Positions 1 through 10,700 of a stretch of DNA of 64,000 nucleotides are shown one piece after another. A program made the position numbers and the translations under genes. Source of the stretch: Siphonodentalium dalli. Lineage: Eukaryota > Mollusca > Scaphopoda > Gadilida > Siphonodentaliidae. Where the stretch lies: NCBI GenBank assembly GCA_032622095.1, contig CP136061.1:26288991-26352990 (forward strand), given 5' to 3'. A model generated the notes under the pieces. The model saw only the letters and a program-made list of their open reading frames with translations. It searched no databases and had not been told where the DNA came from. Every line of letters begins with the position of its first letter. Positions within the stretch are counted from its first letter, which is position 1.

Positions 1-1040
1 ATGTGATGTAGGTGTTTGATCTAACAGATAACTAAAATTGGTATCGGACTATAACAATTATATAGCTGAACAGTGTACCCATGTCCAAGTGTGTCAAATC
101 TTTATTATCTTTAATGTAGACAAGTGACTTCCATTCCATGGGTTTTGTGATACGTTGATTGAACTGTCTTTAAGTGTCTTGCTATCCATGACACAGCTGG
201 ATAGAAATTCAATGGAACCAGGGTTTGCGCTGGCCCAAAATTCCCAGGTACCAACACTATTGCCAATTGCATTATTTTTTGAGCCACTTTATATTTTCTG
301 TTGCCACTTTTTGTTTGACCAATATTTTTTGGTGCGACTTTTGAATTTAAAAAAAAAATTTTGTAACCATCGAATGTTAGCCATTCACGAGATATTTTCC
401 ACTCATTTCAAAAATTTTCATTTTGGCAAACATACAGCTTTTTGTGGCTTTCTCGTGGCATGGAACCCTAGTATGTTGCTTGGTTTAGACGGTGTAGCAC
501 ACAAAGTTGTCAAACAACCACTTTATTTGGACTATCTGAATGTTCAAAGAATCCAAAATCAGTAACTTTCTTCATTTTAGAAGGATGTTGTGTGTCTGAT
601 GCATTGTTGCCGAAATCAAATTTACACTTATAATTCATATTTGCTGTATGTTTGTGAAAGCTGAGTTACGAAGGACATATTTATGAAAATTTATCTAACA
701 TCTATCAAAACAGTTTAGACTTCAGGGAGCCCTTTGTTTGACTAATATTTGTCAAATTGGAGTAAATAGCCGTACATGTACAAAGTGCTTTAATCGAGTA
801 GAAATTCGAAACCCATTCAACCCAGAGATATATAATAAGCCGAATTTGCAACGAATCTATTATATACTTTCAATTTGGATCAAATTAGCTACATTGTATG
901 TCGCAACCGGATATCAATGTGGTTTTTTTTCCCGACTGATTGACTGCAAGCTGTATTATGTGCCCAATGGGTATCAATTGCCAATTGCCAAAAAGCTAGA
1001 TGCCAATTTGTGTAGCAAATCGGGATGTTTTTGGTGCAAA
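1..1040. other. No supported gene
   Basis: AT-rich sequence. A 136-codon frame at 155-565 has no recognisable protein and contains a homopolymeric A run; I treat it as chance. Presumably LEMD3 intron. Confidence 0.5.
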
Positions 1041-1395
1041 TTCATTTTTATGTTTACCCATACCATAGTACGGTAAACATAGTGTCGTTGCCCGGATTGA
1101 CCACTCGTCGTTCGTCCGTCTGTCCGTAGACACTTTACGAGTAATGCGATAACTCAAACATTTTCTATCCGATCGAAACCAAATTTTGTATATGGGTTTC
1201 TCAGATCGAGTTCGAATTTGGGTTTGATCCGAGTTTTTGTTACAGAGTTATGGCCCTTTTCAACTTATAATTCACGCATTCTGCCATAACTCAAACATTG
1301 TGAGTTTCACAGCCCAAAATACAGATCGAGTCCGAATATGGGTTTGATCCGATTAATTTTAAAGGAGTTATGACCCTTTTTCGAGAGAAAAAAAA
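1041..1395 (+). mobile_element. Family E tandem-repeat element, copy 1
   Basis: A terminal hairpin GTTTACCCATACCATAGTAC/GGTAAAC is followed by GTCGTTGCCCGGATTGACCA, a GTCCGTC run, and two core units (AACCAAATTTTGTATATGG, GAGTTATGGCCCTTTT). The downstream end runs into A/T-rich sequence. Confidence 0.65.
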
Positions 1396-1399
1396 ATTA

Positions 1400-3668
1400 A
1401 ATTTTTTTTTTTTTTTTTAGATTTAGCTCCTTGCTAAATTTAGCATATACAAATATTAAATTTTGTTTGAACTAATAAATAACAATAAAAAAAAAAAATT
1501 AATAATAAAACAAAATTGACACTTTCATTTATTTTAGTTTTATACGATTAATTAGGTGTGATATCCTGTTTTGAAAATATGAAGATTTTATTGCAATAGT
1601 TTCATGTAATATAATGATATCAATAAATTACCATGTGATCATCGAACATCCAGAGTATATGAGAGGATTTTTATAGATGTTGTCATTCCAAGTGAAATCT
1701 GTTATGAAATGAGTGATGACATATGATACAGAGCTCTGGTGGGTCAAGCAAGATAAACAACACTGGTGGCTGGCTGTTTGTTTATTCTAACTGTCAAATT
1801 GATTAATGGCAGCACAAGACTGGTGTTTTTCCTATTCTTGAAATTTCATTACAGGGTGAGATAAGGGCCCCCCTCACCTATATAAGTGTCTTCTAAATTC
1901 CATTAATTTGCTTCAAAAATAATTAACCCTTTCCAAGGTTTTCATAGACACATGCTATAATGTACATGGACTCTTCCTCATATCTCTTAATATCTATTGG
2001 GTATCTTTGCACACTATTCACTTCTATCAATTTTGGTATTGACTGATTAATTGATTTTTGAAAAATATATTAACCCTTCAGACACGTGCTTTCAATTTGA
2101 AATTAAAACAACAGCTGATAGCCAATATGATTTATCTATGCAATGGGAAACAGGCAGATAAATATACATGACTATTGTAATTGATGACTTGTTTTGAAAA
2201 TCAATATGGTAGATGTTAATATTTCCAGGAACCTTATTTTCCCATTTGTTCACATTTTCATGGTTGATTGAATTTTAGGGGCCACAGAGCACTTAGAAAA
2301 TTAACATTGAAGGTTGTGGCTTTTAGTGCCCAAGCTACTTGTAAAACATTGTAATGTGTGAAACCATTCAAATGAGGGCTAACTTACTTTCTTTTATATG
2401 AACGATTTTAGTGGTAATAGGGGCCAGCATCCCCATCATATTATGTCTGTATAACATTATATAGATAATACTTTTGAATTGTATAAACTACATATATTTT
2501 TGAAAACCATACACCCCTGTTATGAAACACTTAATCTTATTTAATACACAGGTCAGATCTGATTTTATATCTGTCCATTTTGATAAACAAATAACTGGGG
2601 AGAAGGGGGGGGGTAATTAAAGTACCATTTAAATACGAGATGGAATCCCCTACACATATGTCATTCTAAGCCATTATAATTTCTCTTTAGAAGTGAATAA
2701 TCAATTTTGAATATCTGGCATGTCAAAAGTGGCAAAGATAGGGATTTATCACTTTTGCTTCCAATGAGTTAACTTAAACTCCTAAACATGTCCTCCGAAA
2801 TCACTAAACCATTGGATCTCACAGTGAGAGGTCCTTGTGTGAATAGGGACAGAGTTATGAGTTTTAAAACTACTCCTCCCCAACCCAAATACTTTAACCC
2901 TTTCTTAAGACAAACTATTTGAGCTTTTGATTTCAAGTTGGGTACTGATATATGGATTAATTCCTGTGATCATATCTTTGACAAATTATCAGTTATGGCT
3001 AGTCGCTATCGCCAAGGTATGGGTTAAACATCTGCTGATCGTGATCGGCCTCTCGTTTTATAGCAATTTGCTAAATTGGCAATCGGCAGCGCGAACCCTG
3101 AATGCAACATATCCCAAACCCTCCATGAGACTGAGCGCGACTTACCTATGTCATGATTTTCCTAAAAAAAAACACAAGTTCCAATGGATGGTTATGGAGA
3201 TATTAACATTGTTATATAGTATCTAGTGAACTTTGCAGTTTTTTGTCATGAGACACCGAAATAAACACTGGTAAACAATGTCAATCACTAGCTGATTCGA
3301 TTCGAGATGATGTCGATATCAGGAAGGAGATTTTATATCAAGATTCGATTTGATGCAAAATCCTCGATTCGCATATCCCTATCTGAAATTTATAAACAAT
3401 TAAAAATTTAGATACGGCTGTATCCAAAACACAAATGGCAAGAAGATATTGGAGGATTTTATAGATTGATTGGAAAATTGTATATATCATTTTATTCCAT
3501 GAAATTATCCATTACTTTCTAGAATTCTATGGTATCTATTTCCAATGGCCTTACTGTTATAGATATTTGAAATAGGTAACAATATTTTTAAAATATATGG
3601 TATTGTTAGTAGCAGATCCTTGACCCATAAAACCATTTCTCGGCAGGGATGAGAATAAAATAAATGCC
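1400..3668. other. No supported gene; probable LEMD3 intron
   Basis: The only recognisable content is a short family M fragment (about 3004-3058) and an imperfect TCGATTCG-rich stretch at 3293-3385. No splice-compatible exon with LEMD3-like sequence was found. Confidence 0.5.
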
Positions 3669-3896
3669 TTAACCCTTCCATGACTGGAGCTTCCTGAAAT
3701 TTTGCAAAAACCCTGTGCCAATGCATTCTCTTATATATGTGAGTCTCCAATAGAGAGCCTCGCATATATAAGAGAATACATTGGCTTAACAATATTTACC
3801 TTGACCTTGTAAGCCAGTGCATTCTCTTATATATGTATATGTGAGGCTTCCTATGGGAGACTTGCATATATTAGAGAATTTCCTAGCACAGGATCT

Positions 3897-4165
3897 TTAA
3901 AGGGTTACTGTACATTAAATCCGGCCATTTATGGACCATCTCCTTTTAAACTCAACAGAATATATACATGTATATGCAACAAATGAATGAATATGAGCCA
4001 TGGATTAGTCCAAAATAACCTTGTGAACATTCTCTATGAAAGACGGAAACAACATGGTAATTATTTAATCAAATTAAAATTCTTTCATTCGTTGTATACA
4101 TTCTGTTGAGTATAAAAGGAGACAGTCCCATAAAAGGCCAGATTTAGTGTACAGTACCCCTTTAA
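3897..4165. mobile_element. Family C TTAA MITE (palindromic)
   Basis: Inverted ends TTAAAGGGTTACTGTACATT and AGTGTACAGTACCCCTTTAA are bounded by TTAA at 3897-3900 and 4162-4165. The interior mirrors around a centre near 4030 (TGTATACATTCTGTTGAG versus CTCAACAGAATATATACA). Inserted in family B. Confidence 0.85.
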
Positions 4166-4561
4166 CCCTTTACCCAACAGAAGGGCCCTGTGCCAATGCA
4201 TTCTCTTATATATGCGAGTCGACCATAGGTCACCTCGCATATATAAGAGAATGCATTGGCTTAACAAATTAAAAATTATAAAATTGTTAAAGAATGTAAG
4301 AAAAAATGGTAAAAAGTGTTAAAAAAATATTTTTTTTAGGCCAATGCATTCTCTTATATATGCGAGGCGACCTATGGTCGACTCGCATATATAAGAGAAT
4401 GCATTGGCACAGGGCATAACTGTAACTATCACAATGTGGTCAAGGAGCCGGTTCCAATGATATCCATATTTGTATGGTTCTATTGAGACAGACCGAAGAT
4501 ATTTTAGGCTGTTGAAGCTTTATTTGGCCGGTTTTGGCCGGTTTGTTGGGTAAAGGGTTAA
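4162..4561. mobile_element. Family A TTAA MITE, copy 1
   Basis: The ends are TTAACCCTTTACCCAACA and TGTTGGGTAAAGGGTTAA. Two hairpins built from CCAATGCATTCTCTTATATA lie inside in opposite orientation. It shares its left TTAA with family C (4162-4165) and uses the TTAA of family B at the right. It is very similar to copies at 55069 and 60592. Confidence 0.9.
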
Positions 4562-4724
4562 TGCTGTGCACACCAGCACAGCTCCCATCATGAAAGGGTT
4601 AGTGTAAATTTTGGAGTTGGGTGTTCTAATGAATTTACCGGTTATTCCATACATACTGTCGCAAATTCGGAAATCATAATTATCTGTTCTCTACATGTGT
4701 ATATAAGATCTCGTTTACTTTCAG

Positions 4725-4780
4725 ACTTTGATCGATCCAACGTTGCTTCTGATCTTAGAGAATCCTGAGTGGGGTCTCAA
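4725..4780 (+). CDS. LEMD3: LEMD3 exon a (first exon visible)
   Basis: The acceptor is tttcag and the donor gtaagt. It encodes about 19 residues ending in NPEWGLK, the tryptophan-containing motif found ahead of the second membrane helix in LEM2/MAN1 proteins. The last two bases (AA) join the first G of the next exon to make Lys. The starting frame is set by continuity with later exons. I looked for the preceding exon in 1-4700 and could not support one. Confidence 0.8.
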
Positions 4781-7700
4781 GTAAGTGACAATATACAAAA
4801 AAGGAAATAAAATATTAAATCTCATAAAGTCAGTGATGAACCATTATTGGTTCAATGGCTATATATAATATCAGCCCTCATAATTGGCTACGGCAATCAG
4901 CAATGCCGAAGCCATTTGCTGAAGCAGTCATACCAGTAGTTTGTTTTCCTTTTGACATGCATTCTTCAACAATAGACAAAAGATAATTAATTGTCTGGTT
5001 CAGGTTACATGTTAAACAAATTTAGGGTCAGTTGGAAGCCCTACAAGTAATTGTTTTATTTTGACATGTTTATGGTTTTTCTGGTCTTCCGTAAGATTAA
5101 TATAACATTATTATTGATTTTCTGTATATATAAACTGTCATAAACAATGCTTTGATGGGGAAAACAACCCATTTTGAGACATATACCCACCCAGATATTT
5201 ACCCCCCAGACATTTACCCACCCGGATATTTACCCACCCGGATATTTACCCACCCAGATATTTACCCACCCAGATATTTACCCACCCGGATATTTACCCA
5301 CCCAGATATTTACCCACCCAGATATTTACCCACCCGGATATTTACCCACCCAGATATTTACCCACCCGGATATTTACCCACCCAGATATTTACCCACCCA
5401 GATATTTACCCACCCGGATATTTACCCACCCAGATATTTACCCACCCGGATATTTACCCACCCGGATATTTACCCACCCAGATATTTACCCCCCAGACAT
5501 TTACCCACCGGAAATCCATCCTAAGGCACTCATAAGAAGCAATATGTGTGATGTTGTGATTGGATCCCAAATCCTTTATCGCAAACATCAAGGAATGTTT
5601 TGACAGTACAGTGAAGCTAACTCAAGCGATTAATATCAACTCAGCTGATTTTCAATATATTCACGAACATCAAAGCGACATTGATCGCAATTTAAAAATA
5701 TAAAAAAAAATATTTATTTTATTATTTACGCAGCATGAAATAATAAAAATAGAGAGCTCTCATTACTAATCTATTCCTGATCTGGTAAAATAAACGGAAT
5801 AACGATCATAACCACTTCATCGGCCACGGCCAGTCCAGATTCACATAACTTTACTATCTGGTTGTGTTTCATATCATGTTTTCTATTCAACTAAATTTGA
5901 TTTCCCAACATACTTAAAGATGGATTATCTCTTTAACCCTTTCAGTGCCAAGTCCGATTTTTGTATCAACCCATATTTCCTTGATCATTTTTCAAATTTA
6001 TTGATTATAATAATGCGATACATTGATGGAAAGAGCTCTAAGAGCTCTTTCCATCAATGTATCGCATTATTATAATCAATAAATTTGAAAAATGATCAAG
6101 GAAATATGGGTTGATACAAAAATCGGACTTGGCACTGAAAGGGTTAAATAACACATTTGAAATAGTTCGCCACTGCATTTAATTAATATATTAAAACAAC
6201 GGTTTGTGTTATCAATTTGGATATATTATTTGTAAAAATAACTACTTTTAGGAAGATTATTCTCTATTTCTAGTTGACCACCCTTTCGGGTGTTTCACAT
6301 CACTTTAACAGTATTCAAATCGTTCAGTAGGCAAATATCCGCTTCTGATATTGAGAAAGTGGGTAAATGTCTGTTTTTTTTTTTTTTAGAGCAGATGGGG
6401 TAAAAGTCAAGCCTGAATTTAGTGTGTCTGACATTGCAAAATGGGGTCCCCAGAAGGTAAATTTAGTGATGCTACCCCACAGTGGGCTGGCAACACCAAA
6501 TTCACCCTCTGGAGACCTCATTCTGCTTAGGCCTCATCTTCTGGGAAGAATCTATAGTCTCAAATTTTTAACATTGTTTTTAGTTACTTTTTCCCTTCTG
6601 GGAAGTTTCTATATCCCCTAATTTGCAGAAGATAAATTGCATAATTTAGGTGACTGGGGGGACTTCAATCTGATCCTACATCTAGGTATCCCATAGCATT
6701 TGAGGCATAAGCAGAATGAGGTCCCCGGAGTGTGAATTTGGTGATGCTAGCCTGCTTTGTGTGATAGCATCACTAAATTCACCCTCTGGGGACCTCATTC
6801 TGCAAATGTCCTTTGATTCAGGTTACCTAATGATTTGTGAGTGACTGAGTGAGTTTAGAGGTGCCACGATTATTGATTTTGATAATCAGTTGTCAATAAT
6901 CGACTATAATCGATTAATTGTACCTAATACCATCAGTGGAAGTATTCCGTAATATGGCCTATTGGCTGGGTGCTGGTTAACTACAATGTCGCTGTTGTTT
7001 GAGGCATCGGATGATGTAATTTTTACATTAATAAAGTGCATCATAAACCAATATTAATGACCAATGAACACAATGTATTCAATACATGCACAATTCTCTG
7101 CGATCTTATGGTTATAATATTTGTGAGTTCATTAGAACGAACGTAGCTATGAATTTCAGTGTCATGAATAGCCAAACATACAAACAATATAAAAGTAGGA
7201 ATGCACGACAGATGGCCGACGGTTCCTAAAAAAGGAAACTATAAGTTTCATCAAACTTCGAGAGCGTGGATAACAATCACAAAGGTGTGCCCCCACCCAC
7301 AAATTGCAGGACTCAGAACAAGTTAAGTATTTGATAATATTTAGTTTCATTCACTGCATGATATGCAATAGCCTGTACTAGTAACATCTAAGTATACTTA
7401 TGAAATCAAAGTATACTCGCAAATGACATTGCTGAGAACATCGCTGATTAAAATGCCATATGTTCCCTGGTTTCCAGAGAATGTCAATCAACTCCACATT
7501 GGTTCAATCAGATTCAAGGGCAAGTGCATTCAGTTCATTGAAGACGGTGACAGTCAGCATATTTCAAAGATGTAGTGCCGCCTTTCAAGTATAAATATAC
7601 AACGACGTCACCAAAAGTTCAAAGCTGCAGTGCCACCAATTTGTAGAATATACAACGACACGAAGAGTAACCATGTCGCATCATCAAATGAAATGCCGAC

Positions 7701-10700
7701 TGTTTGCAACATAAGTTAGTAGTACTCATGTTGTCGGAATCTCTTTGATATGCGATCAAAGGTTGTTAACCCATCGGTTGTAGATTAATCTGTGTAAAAC
7801 AAACACGGTATTCAATAATACCTGAAATTTTCTGATATTAAAATAAATAATGCAGATTAATCGATGATGGAAATGGTAATCGATTACCGGCTTTATCAAC
7901 AGTTCATCGATTATACGATTAATCGTGGCACCCCCTAAGTGAGTTATGTTTTCTAATAGAATGTCATTTATTTTAGGCTTTCTACAGCATCAGATGGTAC
8001 AGCTATCAACGTTAAAGATGTCAAATCCATGCTTTCAACTAAGCCAACACTCACCTTTACATGTAGAATAACGAGAGCTATCCAGTTGGTTCTCTTCCAA
8101 ATAATCATATTTTTCTCAGGTGAGCTTTTAAAGATATCGTAAGCATTGGCAATAGGTTTGCTGTTAAAAGTCACATTGGTTAAAACAGCCATAAAAGGAA
8201 AGAATATTACATTATAAACAAACTTTTTTCCTATACCAATCATAAATTTCGGGCAAATTGCATGTTATTGTCATGTTAGTACTCTGCGTTATGTAAACAG
8301 ACTCCATGTTATGTAAACAACCAGTACGCAACGAATATGGGAACTTTGGTTAGAAATGCCACAAAGTTGTTTACAATATAATGGTATAGCCCTTGCTAAT
8401 CCACAGCTCTCACGATATCAGTGTTGAATGGGTCACCGTGAATCACTCTCCGAAAAAAATCAATACAGTGTTCAGTGTTTTGCTTATCACTCACTATTTA
8501 CGTGCTGTATATAAACAAACTCTCGACTCACACAAATTCTGTTTTGTGGATATTACCACATTCACAATATCAATATACTACACTATTAGTGTACTGTAGT
8601 ATTCTTAAGGAATTGTAACTGTTATTTCAAAATTATAACCTGTAGCGAAGGTCATCCGTGCCTTTAATCTCCTTAGAAATAAGGTCAGTATAAATAAATT
8701 TCTAGATTCTCATTTTTATACGCCCTTTTTAAAAAAAAGGTCGTATTATGTTATCAGTCTGTCCGTCCGTCTGTCTGTCGTACCGTCCGTCCGTCTGTCG
8801 AGCCATCCGTCCGTCCGTTAACATTTTTGGTTTCCGATCGATAACTCCATTTGGATTACTTGATCTGAACCAAAGTTGGTATGTGTATTTCCCAGCTAAA
8901 GATACAGGCCAAGTTTAAATATGGGTTCCATCCAATTATTTTTACATGAGTTACTGCCCTTTTTTGACTTAGAATTTTACCATCTGTTAAAGGTACTCAA
9001 TCCGTAAAGAGGGTCCCCATCTCAACAGATTCCAACAACAACAATCCGATCAGAGGGTCCTATATTACTATTTCTTTGGCTTTGGGGGTAAAAAATATTT
9101 GATTCGAGTCGAGGAACCCATCAAACAAAGCTCAGAGTTATTAGATATTGATTTTTGAAATTTGTTAACTGCTCGAGATGAGTACTAATAACTGCCGTCA
9201 ATTTGGTAACCTGCTCGAGATTTTACGCCAAAACTCTATTCAAACAGACAAGGATGGATAACTCTATAATCAAGTGGTAATAATAACGAAATTTTGACTG
9301 TCTTCTGGGCCAGAAAGAATTCCCGATAATGAAAAATAATAGATTTCTAAAATCGATATCTAACAAATCTGAGCTTTGATGGGTGACTTCCTCGACTCGA
9401 ATCAAATATTTTTGACCCCCGAAGCCATTGAAATAGTAATTGAGAGGAGTTTTATCGGATTGAGTACCTTTAACATTTTTGGTTTCCGACCGATAACTCC
9501 AGTTTGGATTATTTGATCTGAACCAAAGTTGGTATGTGTATTTCCCAGTTAAAGATACAGGCCAAGTTCGAATATGGGTTCCGTCCAATTATTTTTACAT
9601 GAGTTACGGCCCTTTTTCGACTTAGAATTTGACCATCTGTTAACATTTTTGGTTTCCGACTGATAACTCCAGTTTTTATTATTTGATCTGAACCAAAGTT
9701 GGTATGTGTATTTCCCAGGTAAAGATACAGGCCAAGTTCGAATATGGGTTTCATCCAGTTATTTTTACATGAGTTACGGCCCTTTTTGTCCGCCGACCCA
9801 ACGGGTTCGGAGGACTATTATAATCAGCGCATCCGTGCGTGCGTGCGTCCGAGGTTTCCGGATGATAACGTTAGTTAGAGTGAACCAATTTAAATTAAAT
9901 TTGGTATGTGGGTTTACTAGCAGAAAAGACAGGTCAAGTTTGACTTTTTTTACTTAGAAAACCCCTGAAAGTTGGTTCCCGGATGATAACTTTAGTAGAG
10001 TTAATCAGATTCAAACCAAATTTAGTATATTACTTTCTCCCAGCGAAACACAGGTCAAGTTCGAACTTGGGTTCTGCCCGACCATTTTTGGCAGAGTCGA
10101 CATAGAAAATTCAGTTTTTCTTCTGTTTTTTGGTTTCCGGATGATAACTTGATTTTGGATTGTTTATATGCAAAACCCTATATCAAAATACAGCTCAAGT
10201 TCGAATTTCGTTTTAATCCGATAATTTTTGCGAGAGTTATGGCCCTTTTTTGTCCGCCGACCCGACATATAAAACCCCAAAAGTTGGTGTCCGGATGATA
10301 ACTTTAGTAGAGTTAATCAGATTTAAACCAAATTTGATATGTGTCTTTCTCCCAGCAAAACACAGGTCAAGTTCGAATTCGGGTTCCGCCCGCCAATTTT
10401 CACCAGAGTTATGTCCCTTTTTGACTTAGAATTTTTGCCAATTTGAGGTTTCCGGACGATAACTTTAGTAAATGTGTACTGAATGAAATTAAATTTGGTA
10501 TGTAGGTTTACTAGCACAAAAGACAGATCAAATTCGATTTCGGGTTTCGCCATGCCAATTTTTATCCGCAAACAACGGTCGTATCAAGCCGATGCTTAGA
10601 CAGCGGACATGAGGTCTACCGACCTTTTATTCAACTTAGAATTTGACTGCATTTTGGCATTGAAATTAGGGGTATATCAGATTTTCTTCAAATGTAAGCT

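Larger units (their letters stand above)
3669..4602. mobile_element. Family B TTAA MITE, interrupted by two further TTAA MITEs
   Basis: The left end is TTAACCCTTCCATGACTGGA (3669). The left part runs to the internal CTTTAA (3900) and resumes at 4558 as TTAATGCTG..., ending in CATGAAAGGGTTAG (4602). An uninterrupted copy (55454-55665) reads CTTTAATGCTG across this point. Hairpins of the form CCAATGCATTCTCTTATATA / TATATAAGAGAATGCATTGG occur inside. TTAA flanks with CCCTT ends are piggyBac-like. Confidence 0.85.

Noticed and set aside
155-565. 136-codon open frame
   Set aside because: No recognisable protein, low-complexity A run inside, and no splice signals consistent with a LEMD3 exon.
4085-4267. 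ORFs starting MLSQCILLYMRG at several places
   Set aside because: They are translations of the MITE hairpin TATATAAGAGAATGCATTGG, not genes.
5152-5535. Two overlapping Pro/Tyr-rich ORFs
   Set aside because: They are frame shadows of the 16-bp minisatellite.
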